Of a DNA stretch of 64,000 bases, positions 9,434 through 20,619 are shown one piece after another. Location: NCBI RefSeq assembly GCF_028583425.1, contig NC_072791.1, positions 12,791,868 through 12,855,867 on the forward strand, written 5' to 3'. Numbering within the stretch: position 1 is the stretch's first letter; each line of letters starts with the position of its first letter. Both the position numbers and the translations under genes were made by a program. The notes beneath the pieces were generated by a model. It was not told the DNA's origin, searched no databases, and was given only the letters and a program-made list of their open reading frames with translations. The DNA is from Eublepharis macularius (taxonomy: Eukaryota; Chordata; Lepidosauria; Squamata; Eublepharidae).

Positions 9434-12330
9434 TTAATATACCGGAGTTACCGATTTGGGGATAAGGTTCAGCTAACTCTCTTTTTCTTTGATCTGAACA
9501 ACTTTATTTGTGGTTGTTTCATGATAAAAATGATTCAGTAGAGAAAAGGGGTGTTGGAGAAAATGGTTCAGGGTTCAATCGGAATCCCCAAGTTTGCAAC
9601 TTTTTGGAAGTGGAAACCAGAAGTTAATGAGATAAGGTGGCAACGGGGGCAAAACTGATGACTGAGGCCACTGAGAAAGAGACGAACGGGTGTTCTGTTT
9701 ATGTCACACCTTTTTTTTCTATTCCAGAATCGGAAGGATTCCCAAAAGATCTCCCATCCTGGTACTGAAATTCTTCAAGTACCGCACGGATTTTTCTAAA
9801 AACAAATAACTAGGAGAAATACTATTGATTTCAGAATGGAATTTACTTTAGTATAAATGTTTTTCAAAGGGGGTCTGCATCTCAGTTTAAATTGGGGGGT
9901 GTTTAGTGGGACTAAAGTAACAGAAATAACCCTGTTTAATCCATACTTTTTATAAATATTGGTGAATCTGATCCTGTTTAAGCTAGGTGGGAATGGTGGC
10001 CTTTTATCACATATGCAAATCTGCACATTTTCTGGGAAGTAAGACCCATTTAACTCAATGGATCTTAAGGCCTGTACAGGATAGCAGGAAAAATCCGCGT
10101 AAATGCAGGTCTCGGCTATACAAGGTGAATATTACAGAATTGCAATATTTGTCATTACAATCATACTTAACATTTGTACAGTGCTTTCAGTGTCTAGCAA
10201 ACGTTTCCCACCAGAATGCAAGCCAATAAAACTGATATCTTTAGGAAACAAATGTAATAATTAAGGAGCAGTCCTAAACAGGTCTACTTAGAAGTGAATT
10301 GTCTTGTATTCAACAGGGCTTCCTTTCAGAACAAGGAAGTATGATATTGGCAATTGTACTTCTGCTGTACCTCCAAATGGATCCGGAGGTCATCAATTGA
10401 CAGTATGAATGTCAGAGTTTTGCTTTTGAAATGTGCTTGGAGAGAGAGGCTCTTTTTGCTCTGCCTTGGCCAGATGGCAACAGCTGTGCTAAGGCCGCAG
10501 GCAATTCTCTAGGGGAGGGGAACGGAGCCTCTTACGGGTGAAGGTCATGTGTAATCCTGTGATTATGGGGCTAGGGGGCAGCATGAAGCACAATTCAACT
10601 GGCTAGGAATTGCACACTGTTACCACTATCTTGAGTACAATTTGTATGCATTCTGCTGCATGTATTCTGCTCATTCTGGCTAAACATTTTATCTTGTTTT
10701 TATGCTACCATGTTTTATTCTAATATTATGATACGTTGTGCTCTGCTCTGAGCCCGAAGGTGGGGAGAGTGGATTATAAATATAATTAAATAAATAAATC
10801 CCTAAGGCTGGCCCAGAGTTCGTAGGAGGCCAGGTTGTTAATTCCTTCTGTTGGAATGTAACCCATTAGCTCACTAGTTTCTTTAAAGGAAAATTTAGAA
10901 TTGTACAGTGGTATTGGGTTGCTATACAGCACACCTGTGCATTTTCTTTTGTGTGCACATTCTGTGTTGTTTAGAGTCACATGTCCTGATATTCAGGAGT
11001 GAAAATCCTCAGAGCTGGGAGTTTGACAGTAGTGCAAACTACTTTTGATTTGCACAAACGTTCTTCTGGAATCGCACCACCTCCCCACCACCACCTCGAA
11101 ATGCACGTTTTGTGCCTTGCTGCAATTCTAAAAAGAGCAATCCTTGGTTCCCTGACAGCGGTGAACCAGGGATCAATGTCCTCAGCATTGCAATGAGTGT
11201 ACTTCATTTATCGAGATATAAATACACATTTTCCACTTCTGCACTTTCTTCTTCCACATTACAAAGGGGAGACGTGTGTGGGGAGGGGAGGCGGAGCCTG
11301 TCCCTTCCTTCCCATGCAGACATGAGATTGGAGTCTATGCTGCTGCCGCTAGTCAATTCTTTTAGTGCGCAATGCAACCCGTATTTTCTTGGGGCCATGT
11401 TTTTCCTCCATTCTTTAGCATAATGGAATTTGCAGTAACTTGAGACCAGGATAATGGCAACTTTCCTGCGATGTCTTCCTGCCCCCATCCACTTTTCAAA
11501 ATAAGATAATGCATTTTGAATTAGGTTTAGAAAGGGTGGCAGACAGATTGGGTACCGAGCGCCTGACAAATTGATTGTTTGCTGATGGGGATGGGGGGGG
11601 ATGAGATCTTTCTTGTCCTTTTGGGTCCAAACAACGTTCCCTTCACCCTCCAAATGGGCCTGCATTTTGCAGTGCACAGACAGACATGTGCATGCCTTCT
11701 TTATTCTGATGCGAGAAAATCCTGCAGCCAGATAGTTCAGAAGCTTGAATTTACATCGCCTGTGCACATTTTTCAGTAATTTGCATTTATCTGCCCCATT
11801 TGTTTGTATCCTGTTATGAAGCATTTGAATTATGTGGGATCCAGGGCTGTGCGTTAATGAAGTTGGTCAGAGCTATTTATATCCTGCTTTCCCCTCTGAT
11901 GGGCCCGTGAAGGGCAGTTAGCTAAAATACACCACTGGGCATCCGGATGCTAGGGCTGACGATGAAGGTAATGTTGAGTTTGGCAACCTGGGCAGTTACA
12001 GACCTTCACCAGTAGAGGGCTTCATTTACCCCTACAGACCTGTTTGGTTAGCTTTCCCATGGACCCTGTGACTGGATATGGGGGATCCCATTGGAGCATC
12101 AAGGACAGGTCCAGCGTGTGAGCAACCGTATTTTCCTGGCCTCATACTTCCTAGTTTTCATTCCCTGTTGACCTGCTTTCCAGTTCTGCATCATTCCATT
12201 TCTCCATGTTTCCTCAGATATTTATGCCCGTGCTCAGGCCTCTTCCATCCCTCCCTCAGATCAGGAGAGGGAATGCATGAAGGAATAAGCTGGTGCTATG
12301 CTCTCTTGGCCCTTTCTTAAATGCCCAAGT
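9434..12330. other. mostly single-copy DNA
   Basis: Few repeats: pieces of the 'acttagaagtga' repeat at 10.02-10.06 and 10.26-10.32 kb and a LINE-type tail at 10705-10800 (plus). Positions 11204-11824 are open for 206 codons on the minus strand. The frame has no recognised domain or signal and includes AT-rich conserved-looking DNA such as TGACAAATTGATTGTTTGC at 11564-11582. I favour a non-coding element or chance over a gene. Confidence 0.4.
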
Positions 12331-12339
12331 AATGTCAAT

Positions 12340-12860
12340 CACCACTTTGGAATCAGGGATTTTACTCCAGGCCAGATTGGATCCTAGAGGTTTTTTTGCC
12401 TTCCTCTGGGCATACGGCAGGGGTCATAGAGGGAGGTAAGGGGTGGAGATAACCAGGGCTTTTTTTCAGTGGGAACACAGTGGATTGGAGTTCCGGCACC
12501 TCTTAAAAATGGTCACATGGCCGGTGGCCCTGCCCCCTGATCTCCAGACAGAAGGGAGTTTAGATTGCCCTCCACACCGCCAAGCGACGTGGAGGGCAAT
12601 CTAAACTCCCCTCTGTCTGGAGATCAGGGGGCGGGGCCACCGGCCGTGTGACCATTTTCGCAGAGGGCAATTTAAAAAACTCCTCCTTTGTTCCAGCTGA
12701 CCCAAAGTGACGTCATTGTGTGCGGTCTTGAGTTCCAGCACTGAGTTCCACCACCTCTTTTCCCAGAAAAAAACCCCTGGAGATAGCTATGAATTCCTTG
12801 CATTGTGCAGGGGGCTGGACTAGATGACCCTTGGGTTTCAGTTCTTTCTTTCTTTCTAAT
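12340..12860 (+). mobile_element. CR1 LINE 3' end, split by a hAT element
   Basis: The 3' end is unmistakable: GCAGGGGGCTGGACTAGATG, then ACCCTTGGGTT and TTCTTTCTTTC microsatellite-type repeats. The part before the insertion includes TTGCCTTCCTCTGGGCAT. The hAT copy at 12454-12779 interrupts it. Only the 3' non-coding part remains. Confidence 0.85.
12454..12779. mobile_element. hAT-type foldback element, copy 2, inside CR1
   Basis: Termini CAGGGCTTTTTTT and AAACCCCTG. Target duplication GAGATAAC (12446-12453) against GAGATAGC (12780-12787), 7 of 8 matching. The two arms nearly touch at a GTGGAGGGCAATC centre. It inserted after the CR1 copy, which dates it as younger than that LINE. Confidence 0.92.
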
Positions 12861-12929
12861 CCACTTCCTTACTGGGATTCAAGGCAGTTTACTAGGGACG
12901 CATTTATTTGATTGTTTATTAAAGTATTT

Positions 12930-13228
12930 AAGGTAAAGGTAGTCCCCTGTGCAAGCACCGAGTCATTACTGACCCATGGGGGGATGTCGCATCACAACGT
13001 TTTCTTGGCAGACTTTTTGTTATGGGGTGGTTTGCCATTGCCTTCCCCAGTCATCTACACTTAACCCCCAGGAAACTGGGTATTCATTTTACTGACCTCA
13101 GAAGGATGGAAGGCTGAGTCAACCTTGAGCCAGCTACTTGAACCCAGCTTCCGCCAGGATCGAACTCAGATCATGAGCAGAGTTTGGGCTGCAGTACTGC
13201 AGCTTACCACTCTGCCACAGGGCTCTTT
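12930..13228 (-). mobile_element. squamate tRNA-derived SINE with ACCTTT tail
   Basis: On the minus strand: AGAGCCCTGTGGCAGAGTGG (tRNA-like head), GAGTTCGATCC B box, GGAAGGCAATGGCAAACCAC, CAAGAAAACGTTGTGATGCG, and the tail GACTACCTTTACCTT. It matches the plus-strand copy at 54401-54692. I take it to be the Sauria/ACA-type SINE of lizards (family name from memory). Confidence 0.85.
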
Positions 13229-13230
13229 TT

Positions 13231-13698
13231 ATTAAAGCATTTATACTCTGCCTTTCCATATAGTTCAAGGTGGCATTCTTTCTCATTGCCCACCGGCACC
13301 TTGGATACTGGTGGGAAGAAATGAGGGGAAAGGGACAAACGGATGCTGGTATCATGCTGGCACATTTATGTCACCTCCAGTAAAAACCAAAAGTGAAATA
13401 GCAGATACTCTAGCATTCCACCATAGAGTTTTTGTGAAGTGCTAGAACATCCACATATGTCACTTCTGATTTTTACTGAAGTGACATAAATGAGCTGATG
13501 TGATGACAGGGAGCCAGAACCTGCCCTACCAATACCTCCCAGGGGTGTTGCTTCTGTAGCCTGGCAACCCTACTGATTACGCAGAGTAAGTTGGTACAGA
13601 AAACTAGTACATATGGGCAAATAGTTCTAGCTTGATATGCTAACCAAGTTTTCCTGCTGTACAAGATCATTGTAAAAGAAAGCTGGAATAACCCTATG
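13231..13698. other. single-copy DNA with an imperfect inverted repeat
   Basis: TTTATGTCACCTCCAGTAAA (13366-13385) and its near-reverse-complement TTTACTGAAGTGACATAAA (about 13472-13490) bound a 125-bp foldback with a TAGCATTCCACCATAGAG-type centre. Probably a short non-autonomous DNA element. No gene. Confidence 0.5.
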
Positions 13699-14070
13699 TA
13701 GGGATCATTTCATAGAAAAAGAGCTGGAGGAACTCATTAGCATAACTCATTAGCATAACTGATTTGCATATGCCACACCCCCTGACATCACCTATCCTGG
13801 CTGTTTTGGACCCAATTCTGGCCATTCAGGGCCGAAATTGGGCCCAAAATGGCAAAAGGGGGCTGAAAATGGTCAGGATAGGGCCACTGCTGAGTGGGAG
13901 AGTGATCCACCACCCGTCAGAGGCCCGATCTGGGCCATTTTGACCCCAATCCAGGCTGAAATGGCCCCCAAATGGCCGAGAGTCAGGTGGGCGGGGCCAC
14001 CTAACATGTGACCTCTTTGGGGAACTGCAGGAACTGTGCTCCTGTGCGTTCCCCCTCGAAATGAGCCCTG
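13699..14070. mobile_element. second hAT-type non-autonomous family
   Basis: Termini TAGGGATCATTTC and GAAATGAGCCCTG, flanked by ACCCTATG and GCCCTATG (7 of 8 identical), an 8-bp duplication typical of hAT. The interior has repeated GGGCCATTTTGACCC-type motifs and tandem CTCATTAGCATAA. It shares the GTGACC/GGGGCGGGGCCACC motif with the foldback family, so the two are probably related. Confidence 0.85.
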
Positions 14071-14409
14071 GCCCTATGTATGCATTGCCTATATAGCTGC
14101 AAGCTTGGAAGTTCCTGACGGAAGGCCCTCCATAGCCCTGAAGCCATAAAGTGACCATAAATGATTTTCTCATCACCATCACCCCAATGTGCAATATGGA
14201 TAAAATAATACTAGCATGGTTGCTGTAAAAGGGATTTCGATGAAGTCCTCCAAATACTTAAAAATATGGCAAATATGGGCACAAGGACATTTGGAAAACA
14301 GCATTATTATTATCATTAATATATTATAGGATCTAGAGGTCTGTGATCAGAGCTCAGGCAAAACATGAAGCCGCAATCCACACACACACACACTTTGAGC
14401 TGGCATGAT

Positions 14410-14830
14410 ATATTGATCAACTGCTGGACTAGGATCTTAGAAACCCCAGTTCAAATCTCCTCTCTGCCTTGAGAGCTTGCTGAGAGAACTTGGGCCGGTC
14501 AACTCAGCCTAACCTACCTCACAGGAAGATTCGAGACCAAGAAGACCCACAAAGTTTGCAGGGTATGAGGTTTCGAGAATCCAAATCCCCTTTGAATCTG
14601 GTGAAGGGAGCTTTGACTCTCAAAAGTTTATACCCTGAAAATCTTGTTGTTCTTTATTGTGCTACTGGACTCAAATCTTCCTGTTCTACTGCTGACTAAC
14701 ATGGCTACCCACCTGAAACTACCTCACAGGACTGTCGTTGTAAGGATATCATGGATGAGAGGAGAATGGCGTTGTAAGCCCTTCTCAGTCTCCACTGGGG
14801 AACAAAGCGGGATATAAAAATTTAAATGTT
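14410..14830 (+). mobile_element. tRNA-derived SINE split by a foldback insertion
   Basis: The SINE head is CTGGACTAGGATCTTAGAAA with B-box-like CAGTTCAAATC; its second half runs GGAGAATGGCGTTGTAAGCC, then CCACTGGGGAACAAAGCG. The insertion (14524-14715) belongs to the AGTCCAGTAGCACC family, flanked by 12-bp duplications CTACCTCACAGG. Confidence 0.85.
14524..14715. repeat. foldback repeat with 12-bp target duplication
   Basis: Arms meet near 14595; the right half has CTGGTGAAGGGAGCTTTGAC, and GCTGACTAACATGGCTACC closes it. CTACCTCACAGG occurs exactly on both sides. This shows that the family does not make the 8-bp duplication of hAT elements. Confidence 0.88.
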
Positions 14831-14899
14831 TTACTCCCAGAAGCATTCTTCCACAGGCGGAAGTCAGCTTTGAATCAACGATTTATTTATTTAAGCTCT

Positions 14900-15950
14900 A
14901 TCCAATTACCTGTGACTGAAATCAGACGAGAGCCTTTCTGTTTGAATGGGATGAACAGGAAAACCAATGAAGACAATGGCAGGTTTTAACTTTACTTGTT
15001 CCTTCATCTCTCTGTTCTGCTCAGATGTCTAGCAATCACAAGTCCCCCGACTTGCATGTATCCCCAGACTTCTCTCTCCAGTGAAATTCATACCGACACA
15101 CCTGGATCCTGCAATTTGTTTAATCTCTTCTTTGACGCACCTGGATTCTGCCATTTGTTTAATCTCTTCTTTCCCAAACAAACAGCTCCTGGGCTGCATG
15201 ATTAAATGGGGGTGGGGGAAGATTTGCATCCCCCTCGGCCTTGTTTACCTGCCCTCTTTGCATCCTGTGAGGAAAAAAATATTCCCCTCAGAGCGAGGTT
15301 GCCCACTCTTGCCACAGAGCAAGAGAGAAACACACCAGCGTGCCCTGCTTGATTTTTAAGTGTTTCCAGAGAGGCCCTTGTGTTTCTAAACGAAGCCGCC
15401 GGCCTGTTAAGGGGTGGGGAAGGGGCCGAGAGATACCTTAATGCCGAGCGGGAGAGTCTGAGAGAGTAGCAAGAGCAAGGGGGAGAGAGGGGACCTTTCA
15501 CCCCCCATTAGCGGTGCCATCAATGCTCAGGCAGAGCAGTGGCGGAGGGTCAGGTTACATATGGCACACAGTCTGCTCAGAGCTCAACCTCAGCTTTGAA
15601 ATTTTACAGAGGGGAAAGGTCATCTTTAATAAGCTGGAGCGGAGGAAGGGGGGAGGTTATCAGCTCGCTCTGTGCAAACCTGGTGGGTGTCCCACACGCC
15701 ACCAACGTTGCTGCACTTTGGGTTACAGAGGTCCAGTGTGCGCCCCCCCCCCACATTTTCATTGCTTACACTCTGCACAAAATTCATTTTATTTCCCCTC
15801 TCCTGCCCTTACTAAGGCAAACCTGGCCTTGCAACTGAAAACTTTTCTGTTCAGAGAAAGGGAGGGTCAAAGTTGTGAAAATAAACCCAATTAGAACCAC
15901 AAGTTGCAAATTTGAATTTGGGTTTGCAGGGAAGAAAGACGGATTCCTTG
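14900..15950. promoter_or_regulatory. candidate enhancer block with SIX-like site, E-boxes and a 39-bp duplication
   Basis: A roughly 1-kb stretch free of recognised repeats. Tandem 39-bp units at 15095-15133 and 15134-15172 differ at three positions; each has CACCTGGAT (E-box CACCTG) and a forkhead-like TTGTTTAAT. At 15550-15563 a SIX-like TCAGGTTAC overlaps an E-box CATATG. CCCATTAGCGG (15504-15514) is homeodomain-like. Enhancer function is inferred from composition and motifs only. Confidence 0.4.
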
Positions 15951-16033
15951 GTTATGGCCAGGGGTGGACTGGCCCTTTAGAGTACTGGGGAAATTCTTGG
16001 GGGGCCATAAGGAGCACTGCCTCAGCAGTGCTT

Positions 16034-16238
16034 AGGGTTGCCAGCCTCCAGGTGGTGGCTGGAGATCTCCTGAAATTACAACTGATCTCCATGCGACAAA
16101 GATCTGATTCCCTGGAGAAAATGGCTGCTGTGGAGGATGAACTCTGTAGCATTATACCCTGCAGAGGCCCCTCCCCTCCACAAACCCCTCCCTCCCCAGG
16201 CTCCACCCACCAAATCTCCAAGTACTTCCCTACCTAGA
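16034..16238. repeat. 'GGGTTGCCA' interspersed repeat
   Basis: Begins AGGGTTGCCAGCCTCCAGG, continues GGTGGCTGGAGATCTCC and GAAAATGGCTGCTGTGGAG, and ends near CCAAATCTCCAAGTACTTCC. Same family as 6180-6358. Confidence 0.75.
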
Positions 16239-16239
16239 G

Positions 16240-17205
16240 TTTGTGCTGATCCCCCTGCAGGGCTACTGAACTTCGCTTGTCCCTCAAATGTTTCAATATC
16301 CCCATCGCCCCCAATTACAGGTTTTAGAGAGCAATCTTAAGCGGATTCTCTCAGGATCCTACTTGGGTCTGTTCAGTGGGGTGACTCCAGGTAAGTATTC
16401 TAAGGATCGTGCTATTAGTCACCAAAATCTGCCACCTGGGACACCTATGGCAAAAAGCATCAACACTGAAGTTCGGGTAGAAAGAATGCTCCCCGCTGGG
16501 GTATGGGAAGCTGTTCTTAGAATCTGGCTGAGAGAGAATAAGGGCCTTGCCACTCTATCCGAAGCAAGCATTTCCGAACCCACTGGGTGGGTCTTCCTTA
16601 GGTGAAATGGGAAAATCGAGTACACTGGAACCGGTTCTATTCCTTCCACATATTTTCTCAGAACTGGAAAACCCTGCAGTTTTAAAGAACGGATCATCAT
16701 AACATCTAATAGGAAACTGGAGGGGGGGGTTGGGTCAATCATAAAAGTGGCAAAACCAGGACACCTACATACACTTGGATGAACCCCCTGGTATACAACA
16801 ACAACAACAATAAAAACCCCACAAAACGCTTTAGAAAATTTGCCACCTCTTTCTTGTTTCACAGAACAGTTCCACCTGCTCTCAGTGTTTAACATCCATT
16901 TGGCTTTCTTCTGTCCCTTCCAACAGTCCTTCTTCTCATACCGGTCAATCCATCTTGGGGATTGCTGGCAACTGAAGATGGCAGCTGAAACCTCACAATG
17001 TATCATCATGAGATCTCTTTGGTTTTTTTGAGGATTTTAAAATCTCCTTTGCATTTTTCGTCTCCAAATTTTAATTTTTTTCTACAAATCAGAAGGTTCC
17101 CTGGGGTTTGCAGAAATATTCCCACCCCGTTTGTACATGGACCCACTGTATGGGTTTTTTATTCATACTTTATGGCCATTGTACACAATTAGATATACTG
17201 ATAAT
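16240..17205. other. single-copy DNA, no gene recognised
   Basis: A 196-codon open frame on the minus strand (16419-17009) has no recognisable domain. The opening part (about 16330-16400) resembles the short 'gattctctcaggatcctacttgggt' repeat also seen at 60.79 kb. Nothing else is identifiable. Confidence 0.35.
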
Positions 17206-17461
17206 CAGGGCTTTTTTTTCTGGGAAAAGAAGTGGTGGAACTCAGTGGGTTGCCCTCAGAGAAAATGGTCACATGGCTGGTGGCCCCGCCCCCTGATCTC
17301 CAGACAGAGGGGAGATTGCCCTCCACGCTGCTCAGCAGCACAGAGAGCAATCTAAACTCCCCTCTGTCTGGAGATCAGGGGGCGGGGCCACCAGCCATGT
17401 GACCATTTTCAAGAGGTTTCGGAACTCGGTTCTACTGCATTCCCGTTGAAAAAAAGCCCTG
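17206..17461. mobile_element. hAT-type foldback element, copy 3 (reference copy)
   Basis: Termini CAGGGCTTTTTTTT and AAAAAAAGCCCTG, with exact 8-bp duplications CTGATAAT at 17198-17205 and 17462-17469. The arms contain GGCCCCGCCCCCTGATCTCC and its complement. No open frame of its own. This copy establishes hAT-type insertion for the family. Confidence 0.95.
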
Positions 17462-17469
17462 CTGATAAT

Positions 17470-18252
17470 CAAGTAGAACTTTCATATGCAGAGGCAGTAT
17501 CTCCGAATATGAGAGGGAGAATGTGTTGCTTTTATGCCAAGCTGTGGGCTTCCTGGACGCAGCTTGCATTTTTAATTCCTTCCCCATCCACAGCTTCTTG
17601 CACAATTCAAACGAATTTTTAAAATTCATTGTAATATTCTCAGCTATGACCAAGAGGCCATCATCAGAGATGAGGGAGCTTGTCATAAAGCACGGTTCAG
17701 TAAGAGCACAGTCTGTTCACATACCAGGCCCGTTATTTCTGAATTTGGACTCTGTCCCCAATTTGGGGACAGATGTGATCTCTGGGATGCAACCAGGCAA
17801 CCCTAAGTTCAAGCAACAAGGAACCTGATATGCAGCACAGAGAAATGAGGAAGGGAATTAATGAGTGTCCTGCTCGCGTAGGCTGTTTTGTTTCTTGTGT
17901 CCATGGCAGCGCCCTTGCCATGATAAGCTGGCTCATATGCCTTGTACATCACCGGTAAGATCTGCTGGTAAGATCTGCAATTCCATATCAACCGAGGAGG
18001 CTGCAGAACACAAAAGCAGCTGCACTGGGTCAAAGCAAGGGGCTTGTCCAGTATCCTAGTGAATGGGGCATTGCTTTGAAAGGCTTCTTTAAAAATGAAT
18101 TTGAATGTCCTGGGATGGAACTGTGATTGCTGTGGGGTTTTGCCCTTAAACACTCTACGGTTATCAACAACAAAAAAGCAAGCCAGTTTAGAAGCCTTGG
18201 TTTAAAAAGTAAGCTTGGGGAGGGGGGAAGAGTATTTGCAGATGCCCGTTCC
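17470..18252. other. single-copy DNA, nothing recognised
   Basis: No gene or clear repeat. Several short open frames on both strands are unremarkable. Confidence 0.35.
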
Positions 18253-18541
18253 CAGGGCTTTTTTTCTGGGAAAAGAGGTGGTGGAACTCAGTGGGTTGCC
18301 CTCAGAAAAAATGATCACATGGCTGGTGGCCCCACCTCCTGATCTCCAGACAGAGGGGAGTTTAGATTGCCCTCCACGCTGCTCGGCGCAGCGCTCGGAG
18401 GGCAATCGGCTCAGCACTCGGAGGGCAATCGCGCTCGGCACTTGGAGGGCAATCTGAACTCCCCTATCTGGAGATCAGGGGGCGGGGCCACCAGCCATGT
18501 GACCATTTTCAAGAGGTTCTGGAACTCCATTCCATCGCATT
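18253..18541. mobile_element. hAT-type foldback element, copy 4, right end lost
   Basis: Left terminus CAGGGCTTTTTTTCTGGG is intact; the right end stops at CATTCCC without the terminal GCCCTG. The centre is expanded by three copies of a GGAGGGCAATC-GCTC unit (18395-18455). Confidence 0.88.
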
Positions 18542-18972
18542 CCCAATTGGCAAGCCGTTTGCAATACAAAGAAAGAAAAGTTCACCCACCACTACTCATA
18601 ACAGCTCCGCAGAAGCAAAAGAAGGTGGAGAACAATTTGTGGACTTGGCAGAGTGATCCTAACGCAGGAATGAGAAGAGGGAGTCTCTGATACCTCATGT
18701 ATAACCGTGCTTCAGGAAATATCATAGGAGCCAAGTCTTTCTGAGTTTTTCCCAAATTACACTGATATGATGGGGCAGTGATGCCCCATATAAATCAGTG
18801 GAGTGTGCTCTTAGCTAGAAAGGGAAGAAGGCACTCTTCCACGACCGTAGCCCTCTCTAGAACTTCATCCCTTTTCTCCATTTATGACATCGATCTGCTC
18901 CACAGTTTGAGCACAATTGCTCTAAGGTAGTGAGTCTCAAACATTTTGAAGTGATATCTACTTCTAAACATT

Positions 18973-19164
18973 GGCCCTTTTCACACTGCTTACCTGCTCC
19001 TGGGATGTTGTGAAATATCGTGCAAAAACCGCAGAAGATAGCATCTTCTCGCGAGAGTTTTGCGCGACATCACGCAAAACTCTCATGAGAAGATGCTATC
19101 TTCCACGTTTTTTGCACGATATTTCGCAACGTTCCGGGAGCAGGTAAGCAGTGTGAAAAGGGCC
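18973..19164. mobile_element. foldback element with 'GGCCCTTTTCACAC' termini
   Basis: A nearly perfect 190-bp palindrome. GGCCCTTTTCACACTGCTTA on the left matches its complement at the right end. The inner arms carry GATAGCATCTTCTCGCG and its reverse complement. No clear target duplication. Related to the elements at 35.77, 40.31 and 52.99 kb. Confidence 0.85.
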
Positions 19165-19165
19165 A

Positions 19166-19395
19166 CTGTGTGATGTAGTGGTTAGAGTGTCAGATTAGGA
19201 TCTGGGAGAGCCAAGTTTGAATCTTCACTTTGCCATGGAAGCTTGGTGGGTGACTTTGGGCCAGTCACACTCCCTCAGCCTAACCTACCTCACAGGGTGG
19301 CTGTGAAGATAAAATGGAGGAGAGGAGAATGATATACGCTGCTTTGAATAGCTGTTGGAAAGAAAGATGAGATATAAATGAAATAAACACTGTAC
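19166..19395 (+). mobile_element. tRNA-derived SINE
   Basis: TGATGTAGTGGTTAGAGTGT (A box), AGTTTGAATCTTC (B box), TGGGCCAGTCACACTCCC, CACAGGGTGGCTGTG and GGAAAGAAAGATGAGATATA before an A-rich tail. It directly abuts the preceding foldback element. Confidence 0.8.
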
Positions 19396-19669
19396 TTTTC
19401 AGAGATGATTTCTAAATTTACTGTACTTTTCAGGAACTGCCTGTGAAATAACTCTGAGCCAGTTTACCCCTCCTCAGTTTAAAACACAGTACTCTCATAC
19501 CAGTTAATACTAAATAACTTTTGTATTTTATTTTTCATTTTTAGTATTTATAAATCTCAACCAACCTGAAACTTGAGGTCAGTCAGGGACCGTTCTTCTG
19601 GGGACCATCCTTAGCAGAGCAAGGGTTCAAGTGGTGGGAACCTCGGGTGTGTGTGTGTGTGTGTGTTGC

Positions 19670-19985
19670 TGGATATTGTACCTTGACTTTGTAATTCCCT
19701 CCTCCAGGAGATGAGAATGGCTACTTCCCTAAAGACCTTTCAGATTTGTTTCCAGACCTACCTTTCTTGGAAGGCCTTTGAGTCAGATTTGTAAAAACTG
19801 TGGGGTTGGGGAATGGCACTACTACAAAATTGATTATTGGTTTTATGGTATTAACTTCTCTTGTATTTTATTGATTTTCCTGTTTTTCATTGACTTCTTA
19901 TTATACTGAAATGGCTTATTTTTTTACTATGTTGTGAAGTGTCCTGGGGACTTTCAGCTGAAAGGCAGAATATAAATCAATTGGC
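19670..19985 (+). mobile_element. degenerate LINE (L2-like) 3' region
   Basis: Resembles an old L2/CR1-like 3' end: TTCCCTCCTCCAGGAGATG early and AGCTGAAAGGCAGAATATAA at the end. No coding frame survives. Assignment to L2 is tentative. Confidence 0.45.
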
Positions 19986-20084
19986 TATTTCACACTGCTC
20001 AGCAATAGGCTGTGCGTCATGGCCATTTTGCATATTATGCAGAGGCAAACTCAAATTGAGCCTCTCGAGAAAAATAATAATAAC

Positions 20085-20616
20085 ATTTGATTTATATACC
20101 GCCCTTCAGGACAACTTAACACCTTCTTAGAGCAGTTTACAAAGTATGTCATTATTGATGTATTGTCGAAGGCTTTCACGGCCGGAGAACGATGGTTGTT
20201 GTGGGTTTTCCGGGCTGTATTGCCGTGGTCTTGGCATTGTAGTTCCTGACGTTTCGCCAGCAGCTGTGGCTGGCATCTTCAGAGGTGTAGCACCAAAAGA
20301 CAGAGATCTCTCAGTGTCACAGTGATCTCTGTCTTTTGGTGCTACACCTCTGAAGATGCCAGCCACAGCTGCTGGCGAAACGTCAGGAACTACAATGCCA
20401 AGACCACGGCAATACAGCCCGGAAAACCCCCGACAACCATATGTCATTATTATCCCCGCAACAAACACCCCATGAGGTTGATGGGGCTGAGAGAGCTCCT
20501 AGAAGCTATGACTAACCCAAGGTCACGCAGCTGGCTTCAAGTGGAGGAGAGGGGAATCAAACCCGATTCTCCAGATTAGAGTCTTGCCGCTCTTAACCAC
20601 TACACCAAACTGGCAC
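20085..20616 (-). mobile_element. tRNA-derived SINE split by a 283-bp palindrome
   Basis: Minus-strand SINE in two pieces: the tail (TTATATACCGCCCTTCAGG) at 20085-20156 and the body and head (CCAGTTTGGTGTAGTGGTT) at 20440-20616. The target duplication TATGTCATTATT (20145-20156 and 20440-20451) flanks the insertion exactly. Confidence 0.92.
20157..20439. repeat. near-perfect palindrome with 12-bp target duplication
   Basis: The two halves mirror each other around 20305: CAGCAGCTGTGGCTGGCATC on the left, its reverse complement on the right. Outer part TATTGTCGAAGGCTTTCACG. Only 12-bp duplications flank it, unlike hAT copies. A fragment of the same family (30633-30662) confirms dispersal. Penelope-like retroelements give palindromic or inverted end structures and variable duplications, so a PLE-derived origin is possible but not shown. 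Confidence 0.88.
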
Positions 20617-20619
20617 CAA

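Noticed and set aside
16419-17009. 196-codon minus-strand frame
   Set aside because: No recognisable domain, and its C-terminal part lies over repeat-like DNA.
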